DNA of 64,000 nucleotides, taken from Cavia porcellus (taxonomy: Eukaryota; Chordata; Mammalia; Rodentia; Caviidae). Under the pieces are notes generated by a model that searched no databases, was not told the origin of the DNA, and saw only the letters and a list, made by a program, of their open reading frames with translations. Below are positions 22,648 to 34,140 of this stretch, piece after piece. Within the stretch, counting starts at the first letter, position 1. Each line of letters begins with the position of its first letter. The translations under genes and the position numbers were made by a program. The stretch is from NCBI RefSeq assembly GCF_034190915.1, contig NW_026947507.1:18300501-18364500 (forward strand), given 5' to 3'.

Positions 22648-22830
22648 CTGGGCATGGTGATTCATACCTGTAATCCCAGCACTCCAGAGGTTCAGGCTGA
22701 AGGATCTTTGCAATTGGGAGATTAGCCTGGGCTTTAAAGTGAGTACATGGCCAGCAATTTTGAGACCAGCTTGGGTTACAAAGTGAATGCATGGCCAAAA
22801 AGACTAAATAAATAAATAAATAAATAAACA
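22648..22830 (+). mobile_element. B1-type SINE with internal duplication
   Basis: CTGGGCATGGTGATTCATAC, CTGTAATCCCAGCACTCC, then two related blocks (GGGCTTTAAAGTGAGTACATGG and, later, GGGTTACAAAGTGAATGCATGG, both shown only in part of their length), ending in (AAAT)n. ATAGTT on both sides may be a short TSD. Confidence 0.85.
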
Positions 22831-22849
22831 TAGTTGCCATTTAGGTTAG

Positions 22850-25800
22850 GATAATCAAAGAGGAAATGTAAATATATTTTAATTTCAAAAATACTCATAC
22901 TGTGTTCACAGTGAAGGTGGTAGCCACTTTGCAAAATGAATCAAAATAATAAATAGCTATCAAATTTTCTTTTTAAAAAAAATTTAATTCTTATTCTAAG
23001 CAAATTAATTGTCTAAGCATGTCGTGCTATTTTTCAGCCCTCTCCTAACTCCTTCAACTTCCACTCTTCATAGACATTCTACAACTGAGGATTGTAGGCC
23101 ATTATTTTATTACAAGTAATTTTCATGTGTTGTAAGAGAGAAATGAATGAAATATACAACGTTTATCTCAGAACTTTATATGGTTTAATCCAACTGATTG
23201 TGAATAATGATCATGTCCCTTGTCACTATAATATACTTAAGAGGAATGAAAAAATACTACTCCTATAAGTCATTTGATTAAATGCACATGATTTATACAA
23301 TATCTGTCTTGATATATATTGCATAAATTAAACTTTCATTGCATCTCAGTTAAAAAAATCATCATGGCCATTATAGTGTAATTTTTAATGTAAGTTGTTA
23401 ATTCAGTGGTATTAGTAGTATTTTATTTAAACTCAATTTCTAAGTTTAAGATTAAACAGGTTATATCTGCAAAAATGCTATAGGTATTATCAGAAAAGAA
23501 TGACTTGTCAGAAGATATGGAAGAAAGAGTAACCTGAAATGCAAATAATACAAATGTATCAGGATATTCTGATTGATAAATTTTTAAATGATCACAAAAA
23601 TAAACTTTAGCAATAAATTAATGTAACAGTCAAATGTTTATGAGAAGAGATGACATAGTGCATACGCAGCAACCTTCAATCCCCTTGAAAATCATATTTA
23701 ATGACTAATATTTAGATATTAGTCATAATTCAGATTTGGTGACATTTTTCTCAAATTCATGTTTTTCTTTCAATGAAATATAAAAGTTCTAGCAACTACT
23801 GAATGAATCATAACAAGGTTTTAGTATGTATTGACCACCCCAACAACGTTGTACCAAGGGTAAGCATGAAGACTTTCTGTTATATGTGTAAAAACTGAGA
23901 AAAAGATTGATTTCAAGAAGAAAATAGACTAAACCTTTCATTGTTTCATTACACTTCTGCTAATACATCACCCAGAGCTTACATAATTCCCTAATATTAT
24001 ATACACTTTGGGAAGGAAAATACTGCTGCTTGGCAATCTAGGCAAGATCTCAAATCTGGTCAAAGTAAAATGGAGTACTGAATCCCAATCCACTTATAAA
24101 TTCCAACTCATTAAATTTCTGCATGAATTGACCACTGCATCTCACCTGACATCCTCTTTATTTACTTTAGAAGAATAAGTGAATAATTAGGCAGCTTTTT
24201 TCCCAGTTTCTTTTTCTGGCTGTTTTGTATTTGTTATGTTCCTCAGAGACCTGGCAGAATGGGGTAATAATTCATACATCCTCTCTTTGTAGATGTTGTT
24301 CTCTGGAATGTCTATTTTTTATCTCTTTAAATTCTTATTGTTTTCTGTATTCTTTTTTTTCCTTACATAAAACCTGATTTTATTGTTACTTCTTCCAGAT
24401 GAATCTTTATAAATTTCTGTGTCTTTGTTCTACTGATCCTAAAAAAAAGCAGTGAATCCTACAGCTATTTCCATACCATGGACGGTAGTTTTAAATACAG
24501 GTATTTTATTAACGTTGGAATATTCCTAATCCCCAGATGACCTATGCCATTCTTCTAAGGAAATGAATATAATTAATAAAACATTTATTGTCATGAATCA
24601 AGAAAACAAGAAATTAAGCTTAGGTTTTCTTGTAAGCCTCAGTTTAAATGTAAAGTTCAGTCAAAACTACCAAAAATTTAAAATTTATGTCAGCCCAGTA
24701 CTTGCTCCTCGGAAAACAAATGGATGAAAACAATAAAAAATGCAAACTTGAAAATACATGACTGAATGACCAGATTGAATTAAGTAAAGATATGCAGATA
24801 GACATTTCCCAAACATGTTAACTTAGTCAAATTTTACAAATATAAAATCTGATAGTATGCCTTATTTTTCAGAATTGGTGTTTTCATTTTGCTAGTTTTG
24901 AATCTTTTTTATCAAGAAATTCATCATCATATATGATGATGGCAAGCCCCAACTATGTCTCATTCTGGAATGTGTGGGCTTCAAAGGTCACACTAAAATA
25001 ACAAACAGGGAATATGTGTAATCAATGTACTAATAAAAGTCTCAAATGCTTTCCAGGAATTCAATAGATATAGAAAATTATTTTTCTCATTAAAAGTATG
25101 AGTTGGCTTTAGATTTTTCACTAAATCAAACCAAACACTTATTCAAATGTTTCAGAATTTGACTAAACTGATTTTCCAGGTACCATATTATTTTATAGAG
25201 GTATCCAGACTCGGTATTTTCATTTTACTAAAAAAACAAAAAAACAAAAAACATTCATTTACTTAAATAGACCTAGTACTTGATTTTCATTCGTTTAAAA
25301 AATGGAAATAGTATAAATCTAAAATAGCTCTAATCTTCCTTGAGTCCATGTATTTATCTCAAACTCCCATTTCTTCCTTTCACTTTAACCATTTTAGAGC
25401 TTGGAAAATTCTGATCTATATCGATTAGAATTATAGATCTCATTATATAATGAGAAAAATGAAGAATGGAATACGATTTGACCTGAGTGTCAGAGCTTGA
25501 GATAGCTAGGCCCCATAATTATGAATTTTCACCAAATAAAGGAGATAAAAATAAACTCTGGTTGCTAAAGATGTTATATACCTGCACAATTTCCCTACCA
25601 AGTCCTAAACATAAAAAGTGTTTCACATTTTATTTAAATTGAGAAAAATATTAGTGTTTCAACTGGAAAAGTTCTATCATGTATGTATTAGTCTTAACAG
25701 TGCTACAATTTAGATAATATTGAGCCAAGTTGATATAGTTTTTATGTTATTGACTTGTTCCTACAAAATTTGATAGCAATACTTGAACTGTCCCAAATTC

Positions 25801-26255
25801 TGAATTTAGTTGATTACCTATGAGCAGTATGGAAGCAGACATCTGTTCCTCAGTTATGTGGTAGGACCTTAAAGATTTTTTTTTAATAATGTCCCATCTT
25901 TCTAAAAATTGGGAGTCTCATGAGAAATTTAATTTTTCTGAAAGAAGCATACCGTGTCTTTCTCACACACAGACATGATATATACTTATTACTCCTTCTG
26001 TTTCATACACCCCATGGCAATGATGTCTGTGATATTTTTGAATACTGAGGATGATTATTTCTTTGTCTTTTACTATTAAGAATGGTTAGGCAAATTCTTA
26101 TGGTTAATAAAGAGTGATCAAAAGTATATGGCTGCATTTTAATAAGATCATTAATCTCTAGTGCTGAATACGTCACATTTTTCTTTCTTTCAAAATTCCA
26201 ATTGGTATTATTCGCCCTATTTAATTCCAAGACAAAGCAACTTCATAATTTCTGT
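22850..26255. other. Long AT-rich stretch, nothing recognised
   Basis: Only short chance frames are present. It includes an 11-bp perfect inverted repeat with a 4-nt loop at 23,701-23,726 (ATGACTAATAT arms). Confidence 0.45.
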
Positions 26256-26379
26256 ACTATTTTGGGATAAGCACAACCAGAAGAACATCCCCACCACCAC
26301 GTGGCAGTAAGCAACTCACTGATTCAGAGGACTCTGAATGAGATGATAGCAACTGAAGTGAAAGGAATATTTTGACATT

Positions 26380-26732
26380 TGTATTGTTTGGTTGATTTTG
26401 CAGACCTGGGGCTGGTGGTCTGGGCATCTACTTGGAGGATTGCAACGTGCCTTGTGGCAACTGCTAGGGGTTTACTCCTGTCCTGTTTTAGAAATCTTAT
26501 GTTTTGTTTCATTTTACTGTATTGTTTCCTTCCTGCATCTAGGAGCTTGAGCAACTATTTTGAAGAAAGCAGTGTGCAACCACACAACTATTGTTAAATT
26601 CCTATCAGTTGTTTTGACAACCTAAATATAGCTGATATAGCTGTCTTTTTTTGGGGGGGCATTTTGTTTCTGTTGGCTTTTTTAGGTTTGTTTCTCTCTA
26701 TTTTTTTTTCTCTTAAAAAAAAAAAAAAAGAA
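26380..26732 (+). mobile_element. Short half-L1-type tail copy
   Basis: The right part carries the repeat-unit landmarks AACTATTTTGAAGAAAG, ACTATTGTTAAATTCCTATCA and TTGTTTTGACAACC. It then has pyrimidine-rich sequence and TCTCTTAAAAAAAA at 26,713-26,730, as at other ends of this family. The left part (26,395-26,540) has TTGTTTCATTTTACTG-like sequence plus a GC-richer leader. The 5' boundary and TSD are uncertain. Confidence 0.6.
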
Positions 26733-27235
26733 CTTATTTTCACTTCAGTAGAAAACCCAGTAATGCTATGATGGATTTTGAACAATAAGCTTGAACATGA
26801 TGTCCAGGTTTGCATGCATTCAGTAGGCTGCAGAAAGACTGTCTGAAAATTGTACCCTGCTCTTAAATAGTGGTATTACTGTTCCTTGCTCACAGTCTAA
26901 GAACTGCTCTAGCAGTGTGCTGAACGTTGGGCTATTAGTAACACAAATAAGAAAGATGAAGACATTGATACCGGTAGAGTGCTGCTTTCTAGTAAATTTT
27001 TGCTGAACACATTTACTGACACTTTTATTAAATTATGAATAAATTGAACATGATGCAAGTTTGTCCTCATGTGGGACATTACTGTTAAGTCAGAACTATG
27101 AAAACTGTAGCTTAATTTTGATTTTATTGCCATAATTTAATTATTAATCTAAGAAATGCTCAGTTTATGACAACAGTGACATGTACTGTCTGTTACTGAA
27201 TTTTGGAATGTGGTAATGGAGAAAGCATGAAGTAC

Positions 27236-27372
27236 ATTTTAAGTGTTATAGCTCTTTTTTTTTTGGTCTTTCTTCATTTTTATCGGTACCAGGGATCGAA
27301 CTCACGACTGCCTGCTTGCAAGGCAGGCGCTTATGCCGCTGAGCTAAATCCCCAGCCCCCATTTTAAGTGTT
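27236..27372 (-). mobile_element. ID-like SINE with 12-bp TSD
   Basis: The body lies between perfect repeats ATTTTAAGTGTT (27,236-27,247 and 27,361-27,372). On minus it reads GGGGGCTGGGGATTTAGCTC, GGCATAAGCGCCTGCC, then a GTGAGTTCGATCCCTGGTACC-like B-box end, then an A-rich tail. The A box (TAGCTCAGCGGCA) and B box (GAGTTCGATCC) of the RNA polymerase III promoter are intact. Confidence 0.95.
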
Positions 27373-27645
27373 TAGATAATTATATATCTTGTCTTTTTAA
27401 GAAATATATTTTGAATTTTTGCTATAAAATATTAAAACATATAGCAATATTAGAGACTAGTATAATGAATCCAACATATTCATCAAACATATTTTTAAAA
27501 CTTAATATTGATAATAAGGGCCAATCTCAATATTTCTACTCCCTACACTATTTTATTCTATCCAAATGATTACTTTGAAGCTAACGCAAGTTATTTTGTA
27601 ATTTCTCCTTTATTGCAGTATCTATGTCTGATTGAATCTTAAAAT

Positions 27646-27777
27646 ACTGACAAATAGGGCCAGCAATTTAGCTCAGTGGCATAAGGGCTTGCCTGGCAAG
27701 TGTGAGCTTGTGAGTTTGATTCCCGGTACTGCAAAAAAACAAAAACAAAAAGAAACAAACAAACAAAAAACTGACAA
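27646..27777 (+). mobile_element. ID-like SINE, plus strand
   Basis: GGGCCAGCAATTTAGCTCAG, GGCATAAGGGCTTGCCTGGC, GAGTTTGATTCCCGGTACTG and an A-rich tail with CAAA units (27,731-27,769). Repeats ACTGACAA at 27,646-27,653 and 27,770-27,777 form the TSD. It is somewhat more diverged than the minus-strand copies. Confidence 0.9.
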
Positions 27778-28287
27778 GTAAACAGTAGTTTCTAATAATC
27801 TGTAACTGATTCTTTTAAAGTCCTGTTAAAATACTGAGACGGGATTAGAACCCTGAGTGTTTTCACTTTCTTGTTTTTATAGGTTAGCAACACATTTTTA
27901 GGAAAAAAAAATAGAGTATTTATTGGAAAATGCAAATAAACCCATTTACCTCAACACATTCAAATTGTTAAAATGTAATTGAAATAGTACAAGCACCCAC
28001 ACTAGCACAGTGATTTGTGTAATGTTAAATGAGTTAGAGACTAGGAAGTCTTACCATTTATTGTACTATTTTTGAGTTCAATATTATATATTCATGTATG
28101 ACAGATCAGTACTTTTATTGACTATAAATCAGGTACCTTCTCATCACCAGATGTTCTTGTTATTTTCTGAAGAATTTAACAAATTGTATATGCAAATGTG
28201 AAAACATGAAGAAAAAATTCTGTACACATTCAACAAAAATCATTTTAAAAATTATGGAAAGACTGTGCAAAATATATTGAAAGGGAG

Positions 28288-28625
28288 TGTCTTAGTTTAT
28301 GCTTGTCCCTGAGACAAAATACCTGATGTCCAAGTTGGGAAAGGAAAGGTTTATTTCTTACAGTTTTTGGAGGTTTCAGTCCACACTCAGTTGGCTCCAA
28401 GGCAGGCAGGCATGGCTGGGCCACCGTTCACTGCGGCTGCAAACAGCAAACAGGAAACAGCAAAGAGAAAGACACACCTTCTTCCTGCCATTACATCACA
28501 TCCTGGCTCCACTCCTATGTGGGTGGAGCACTGACACCATCAATCTAAGCACTACACAATAAACCAATCACAAGTACACAATGCAAACTCATGAGGGCTG
28601 GGGGACACAGACATAAACCAGGACA
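28288..28625 (-). mobile_element. Solo LTR, MaLR (ERVL-derived) type
   Basis: The 338-bp element starts TG and ends CA and is flanked by perfect 5-bp repeats GGGAG (28,283-28,287 and 28,626-28,630), as expected for ERVL/MaLR integration. Read on minus, it begins TGTCCTGGTTTATGTCTGTG with TCCCCCAGCCCTCATGAG, resembling MaLR LTR starts. Near the end it has CTGTAAGAAATAAACCTTTC, with an AATAAA signal, and GGTATTTTGTCTCAG. No internal viral sequence is attached, so it is a solo LTR, presumably left by LTR-LTR recombination. The small open frame inside (28,299-28,562) is antisense chance. Confidence 0.88.
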
Positions 28626-28639
28626 GGGAGAGATGTTTT

Positions 28640-29745
28640 TTTCAACAAAGAATTGAACAGAAGTCTACACAAACCCAGGATGCCTATCACCAATGATATT
28701 CAAATCTTCTATTGTTTCTAGAATTATACATATGGAAAAACTAATAGTCTTTCTTGAGAAATCAGTTGAGGATCTGACTTTCATAGCTTCAGGAAAACAA
28801 AAACAGAATCAAAGGCACATATGAAAGTAAAGATTCTGTGAACAAAAAAAGTTGATATATTACATTATTCTTAGTTTGATAATTTTTTAAATCTTTCAAA
28901 TAAACAAATGTATTTAGAATAATGGAAATTAAACTTTCCTAATTTTTTTGATACCAGTCATTAGAATAAATATTTAAAGCTCTAAGCAATATTTGTCACA
29001 AACATTTCTGAGTAAGGAATTTTAGGATGTTACATAAAATGGTATGCACCATAGTACAGATGTAAATAGGTTGAATGAAGATATTATAAAATCTCTGAAA
29101 ATATCTTATAAATTATTGGGTAACACTACATTTAAAATTTATTCTACTGGCTCACCAAAAGTTTCACTATTTAGAAATCTAGTGATGTTGTACATATAAA
29201 GTCATTAAGCAAAACCTGTGCCAGTATTTACTGCAAAAATAATCAACAAATGATTTTATTTATAATAATTACCACTAAAATTGTAAGTCTCTGGAATGGT
29301 CTTGAAATGTCACAATGTCTTCACCAATAGAATGGAGGAATTTCAAATTTGAATACAAATTAATTGATTTTTATATACTTTGTTGTCTTTGTTTTAGTAA
29401 TCTGAGATAAATGATGCTGATGAGGGCAACTATACTGTCATTAATTCATTCAGCATAATTATTTGCTATTTTAAAATATTATATGATACCTATTAAGTAT
29501 AGTGTCTATATGTAACACATCTACATATAGTATTATACAATTATGTAAATACAAATATAAATTATTATGTAACTGATAAAATTGCATTTATATAACTGTA
29601 CATATATGCACATAAGCATAGTTACTTACATATGAAATGTATATTTTAATTGTGCTACTCTACAAAATGTTCTTTTATTATCGAATCCCATATCCTGTCA
29701 TCCTGTCTAGTATCACCATTTGACACATTTCTATGACAATCTATG
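28640..29745. other. No recognised feature
   Basis: AT-rich DNA without repeat families that I could recognise. Confidence 0.45.
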
Positions 29746-29869
29746 TTCTTGTCTACTTTTTTTTTTTTTTTTTTTTTTTAATCAGTACCGGGGATTGAAC
29801 TCACCACTGTGCACTTGCAAGGCAGGCGCTTATGCCACTGAGCTAAATCCCCTGCCCCATTCTTGTCTA
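29746..29869 (-). mobile_element. ID-like SINE with 10-bp TSD
   Basis: Flanked by TTCTTGTCTA at 29,746-29,755 and 29,860-29,869. On minus it reads GGGGCAGGGGATTTAGCTCA, GGCATAAGCGCCTGCC, GAGTTCAATCCCCGGTACTG and an A tail of about 20. Confidence 0.95.
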
Positions 29870-30323
29870 TTGAATACATTTTTAAGATTCTTATACTGTT
29901 GTGAATCTTTCCACATCATATTTCTTTTGCATAAAAACATATTTTGTCTGGTTCATTCTAATTTTTACTAAGTAGTTTCTCCAATTTTACCTCTATATTC
30001 TCTCTTACTCTACTTACATGGATCCATCATGCTATTAAAATAAAAAAAAAAGGTTTTCTGGTTAATATCAAATAACTATGAGGTTTGTTTAAATTGGAAT
30101 TAAGTATATGAAAGTTATAAGTAACACTACGGATACCTCCAGGAAATTTTTTTCCATGTGGTACTCTTTTTGTTTTTAAATTTGCTAGCTAAATCTTAAA
30201 TTCCAGTCAAGTTTTAGTGAGGTATGTTAAAATACATGTTTAGTATCTAGCCTTAATAAATTAAAGATTTGTAATTAGAAATGGTGTGTTTAATTAAAAG
30301 CCCTATTAAATTGTCTCATTCTT

Positions 30324-30955
30324 TCAGTGATGAGCTATAACATTGTTAATAAGAGTTTGCAGAATAGAACGAATAAAACAGATCCAAACCAATATCAAGG
30401 AAATTAAAATTTCCACTGTCAGCTGGCAAAACCGCTTGAACCAAGCTGAAGACAGACTTTCAGATCTTGAAGACAGAATCTTGGTTAGTGATCGTGGAAG
30501 CAAAGATCTCTGGAAAAATAACAAAAGGTCATGAACCAACAATTGAACAGATGCTAGACAATGCTAAGGAACATAAGGAACTAGGGGTTAGTAAAATAGC
30601 AAGAGTCAAAAAACAATAACATAAAAAACTATTTGCAGAAGTAATAGCAGAAAATATCCCAGGTATGAGAAAAAATCAGACATCCAGATAAGTGAGGCAC
30701 ATACAACTCCAATAGCTATAATCAAAGTAAATCTACACCTAGATATGTAATGAGTTAGAAATTCAAGACAAGAATAAAATATTAAGAGCTGATAAAGAAA
30801 ATAAATGGATCACCTATGAAGGAAAGCCTAACAGAATCATGGCAGACTTCTCAACGCAAACCCTCAAGTGAAGAAGAGCTTGAAGTGAAGTATTTCAAAT
30901 CCTGAAATAAAATAACTTTCAACCCAGATTCATGTAGCCTGAAATACTGTCTTTC
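30324..30955 (+). pseudogene. ORF1 of an old L1, part 1 (interrupted)
   Basis: Across frames the segment shows an L1 ORF1 coiled coil and RRM. Landmarks are VSWQNRLNQAEDRLSDLEDR at 30,415-30,475, an EAHTTPIAIIKVNLHL-like part, then ILRADKENKWITYEG-like sequence and LSFKI just before 30,955. It breaks at the 15-bp target site of the half-L1 insertion and resumes at 34,141 with NGRIQYFHDKEQLK. Frameshifts and stops are numerous. Confidence 0.85.
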
Positions 30956-30970
30956 AAAATTAATGGAAGA

Positions 30971-31712
30971 GACTTCTGGGAGAATATGGCAGATAGATAA
31001 CAGCAGCTATGGAGACTCTCTGAGATAGCCAGATTAGAATCCAGGAATGGTGTGGTGTGAGGAGTCCTAAGCAAGGGGAGATATTCCCTGCCAACCCAGG
31101 GACAAACTAAGCTGAGAGAAACCAACTGGAAATGAAACCCCGGGGCTATAACCGGAACAGATAAAATCTCAGCAAGGAAGCTGGAACCCGCACCTCTGAA
31201 AGCTGTGATTTGAATTTCCTGCTGCTGCTGCTGCGTCTGAATTAGCACAGCAGGGAGAAAGATGTAAAAGCTCTGAGAGTGGGAATTGGTGAATGGAGTT
31301 GAGAGTGGGGAGCCCTGCATCAACCTGCAGTGAGTTAGAGGAACGGGGACCCATCCATAGACTAGGAGGCTCCAACAGAGGACATTCTGGGACTGGGAAG
31401 ACTAGCCGAAACAGGACGCTGCAGTGACTTTAGTTGCATATTCCCCTCTCAAGCAGGATTGGTGGGGAGCACCTGGCCTGGGTGACACCACCGACTAAGA
31501 CCCAGTAGGCTAACCCAAACCAGGTCCCAGTGCCTGGCGGTGCACCCTAGCAGTGAAGCCTTCAGTAAGTTGACCTGGAGGGGCAGGCCCAGCAGAGGCT
31601 GCCCAAGTCTGTGTCTCCCTAGTACACTACAGTGGGCAGGATCACCTAGCTGGCAGATTCAAACAAACTGTAATCGACAAAGAAAAAAACTGGGCCTCCT
31701 ATATATGGTTGT
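30971..31712 (+). promoter_or_regulatory. 5' UTR (presumed internal promoter) of the half-L1
   Basis: This GC-richer leader begins at the TSD and runs to the first ATG of ORF1. It contains a (CTG)n stretch near 31,222 and several CpGs. L1-type leaders hold an RNA polymerase II promoter downstream of the start site. Promoter activity here is inferred from position only. Confidence 0.55.
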
Positions 31713-32776
31713 ATGGAAGGAACAAAAACTATGGGAAGAGAGAGCGGCAAGACACGGTCCTCAGTCCCCAATCCTGAAAACACTGATCCAGGAAAGTTAA
31801 ATGCAAAGGATATTGAGGACAGAAAACATGCAATATCAGACACAGCACCAATAGACATAAAGAGATGTCTCCGGAGCCTCATAGACAAGTTCAAAAGTGA
31901 ATTATTGAATGAAGTAAAGCAAGAAATAAGTAGAATAGTTAGAGAAATGCTAAGCATCACCCAAGAAAACCAGATGGTGGAATGGAAGAACAGAAAATAA
32001 GGGGAGAATTGTTTGATGGAGAAAATAGAGAAAACATAGAATACATAACACAGGTTCAAAGAGATTACCAGAAAACTAAAAATTCTATTGAATGCTGGCA
32101 TAACAGCTTAAAAGAAACTAAGGATAGATTATCTGAACTGGAGGACAGATTTGTAATGTGGGAGCATGAAATGAAAAACCTCTTAAAAATAACAAGGAAA
32201 CAAACAGCAATAATACAAAGGCTAGAAGATGATAAGAGGATCTATAATTTAAGAATTAAGAAAATAAAAGAAGTAGGGACACAAACAAATGAACTAAAAA
32301 AGCTATTCACAGAAATAATCCAGGAGAATATCCCTCATTTAGCAAAAGGTAAAGATACCCAGATGTATGAAGCATATAGGACCCCAGCCACCTGCACCCC
32401 AAACAGAGCTATAATAATCAAAATTCCAGAAATCCAACATAAGAACAGAATACTAAAAGCTGTCAGAGACAAGAAACAGATCACTTACAAGGGAATACCC
32501 ATCAGAATTACAGCAGACTTCTCAGCACAAGCCATCAAATCATGAAGAGCGTGGGGGGAAATAATTCAAGCTTTGAGAGATAATAACCTCCAGCCAAGAT
32601 TGATATATCCTGCACAACTCTTCCTAGAAATTTATGGACAAACAAGATGCCTCCAGGACAAAGAGGAACTAGGGGAATTTGCAACCACCAATTCAACTCT
32701 ACAGAGAATACTGCAGGATATTCTAAAAAAGAAAAATACTAAGATTCCAGAAACAGTGGCAGAGAGGCCACAATGA
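31713..32776 (+). pseudogene. Half-L1 ORF1, nearly intact
   Basis: The reading frame encodes an ORF1p-like RNA-binding protein of about 350 residues. It starts MEGTKTMGRESGK at 31,713 with a charged N-terminal region. A one-base-type frameshift near 31,975-31,995 moves it into a second frame. That frame carries the coiled coil (KNSIECWHNSLKETKDRLSE, ELEDRF), then the RRM-like centre and the C-terminal part with AIIIKIPEIQHKNRILKAVR and DKKQITYKGIPIRITADFSA. A TGA at 32,543-32,545 interrupts AIKS-stop-RAWGE where relatives have arginine, so a CGA to TGA CpG change is likely. The same frame then continues to PETVAERPQ and TGA at 32,776. Only two lesions in about 1,060 bp mark a fairly recent copy. 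The start could lie slightly upstream. Confidence 0.85.
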
Positions 32777-32864
32777 ATGGAGCAGAAAGCAAAATGAAGA
32801 AGACAAACTGACAACTAATGACAGAAAAAGAGCTCAACAGAAATGAGGCAGAGAAGGTTGGATG

Positions 32865-33790
32865 GTAGGAACAGCTATTTTGGAGAAAACAAGACATTAT
32901 AAGAGCTAGTGCTGATTTAATATCATCTTGTTTTGAAGTCCCATCAAGCGTTTGTTTTTCTGTCTCCATTGGTCTTAAAATGTTGTATCTTATTGGATAT
33001 TATTATATGTGATAATATAAACAAAAACTTTTATAGACAAGGAGAGTATACAGAAACCACTGTTCATTTTCTGTTAGTTGATTATAAATACCCTGTAATA
33101 CTGTCATTCTCTTGAATGGTTTTACATTGTCTTGATATGTTGATGCTACAGTATACAAATTATAGATTTCAAGGAAAGAGACACTATGGTAACTACTTTT
33201 ATGTCGGGCTATCTTGTGGTAAAACACTATTTTGCTTAAATGGTTATGTTTTGACTTGCACTGTTTTGTTGTTATGCTCTCTTTTATCTCAATCTCCTTT
33301 TTTTAGTATTTAGTGTTTTATTTTTATCTTTTTAAGTAAGGGAAAATTAAATACAGCAGTATATATTATAGTAACCCTCTTTGATTTCCTATTAAATTGA
33401 TTTAAAACCCTGTATTGCTCTCACCATCTTGTTTTGACTGATTTTCCTCTATTCTGTTTTGCTTGATAGTACCAACTTCGAAAGTATAGGCAACAATTAT
33501 GAAGACAATAAGATTCATTATGACATCCATTCTGGTTGACTATTATCTTCTTTTGAAGTCCTGTAATGTCTCCAATGTTTTGGTTTTATTGGTTTTGTTT
33601 GTTACTGTTTTGTTCAATTTTATTATAACTGAATATATAGGCAATTCTTTTTAAGATAGCAAGAGGCATTATGGTAACCAGTAAATGATCACTTTGTAAT
33701 TTGTTTTAACATTATGTATTATGTCCATTCTTTTGATTTGATGACTCTGTTCTGTCTTGTCACATTTGGTTTTACTCTTTTCAAAAAAAG
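32865..33790 (+). repeat. Tandem repeats in the half-L1 3' UTR
   Basis: About six diverged units of 130-180 bp begin near 32,870, 33,019, 33,158, 33,330, 33,489 and 33,640. Shared landmarks are an ACAGCTATTTTGAAGA-like start, GACATTATGGTAACC, a TTGATTTCCTATTA region, CTTGTTTTGAAGTCC, TGTAATG, and TTTTGTTTTGATTG ahead of a TTTTATT stretch. The units match the array at 10.06-10.92 kb. Confidence 0.8.
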
Positions 33791-34125
33791 TAATAAGAAC
33801 TGTGGGAGTAATAAAACCCAAAATGTGTAATTGTCATTTACAAAAGAGAGGAAAAGAAAGTGCTCTAAAGGATATAACTGCACGTATATGTAAGTGTATA
33901 AGATAGATAACCATATTACTGAGTTTTGTTGGATCATTGAACAGAACTCTTTTCAGTTTTCACTTTTTGAATGTCTACATTATATGCTTTAATTTTGCAA
34001 CTTGAACAACTATTTCTAAGATGACAATATGTAATCTATTAACTAGTGATTTCCTATTGTCTATTTTTTCTGAAATTCTGTATAACTTGTACCCTTTTTT
34101 CTGTTTTTTTTTCTTTTTCTCCTTA

Positions 34126-34131
34126 AATAAA
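34126..34131 (+). terminator. Polyadenylation signal AATAAA of the half-L1
   Basis: AATAAA lies about 10 bp before the A tail and the downstream target-site repeat. The same CTTAAATAAAATT end occurs at 13,895-13,910. Confidence 0.85.
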
Positions 34132-34140
34132 ATTTTAAAA

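Larger units (their letters stand above)
30971..34140 (+). mobile_element. Full-length half-L1 (HAL1-like) retrotransposon
   Basis: This 3,170-bp element is flanked by perfect 15-bp repeats AAAATTAATGGAAGA at 30,956-30,970 and 34,141-34,155. Its order is: start GACTTCTGGGAGAATATGGC; a 5' UTR of about 740 bp; a single ORF1; a tandemly repeated 3' UTR of about 1.3 kb; AATAAA; and a short A tail. There is no ORF2. After the ORF1 stop only about 90 bp precede the first 3' repeat unit. That is the architecture of half-L1 (HAL1) elements, which rely on L1 reverse transcriptase in trans. It lies inside the ORF1 of an older L1 in the same orientation, which dates it as younger than that L1. Confidence 0.88.

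Noticed and set aside
27248..27360. Functional tRNA gene
   Set aside because: The A and B boxes are tRNA-like, but the body lacks a foldable anticodon arm and acceptor pairing, has an A-rich tail and a TSD, and is repeated several times. It is a SINE.
28288..28625. hAT-type DNA transposon with imperfect terminal inverted repeats and an 8-bp TSD
   Set aside because: The ends also read TG...CA with a perfect 5-bp GGGAG duplication, an AATAAA near the minus-strand 3' end and MaLR-like start and end sequences, which fits a solo LTR better.
31646..32101. 151-codon minus-strand open frame
   Set aside because: It is antisense of the half-L1 ORF1, which has family-specific motifs on plus.
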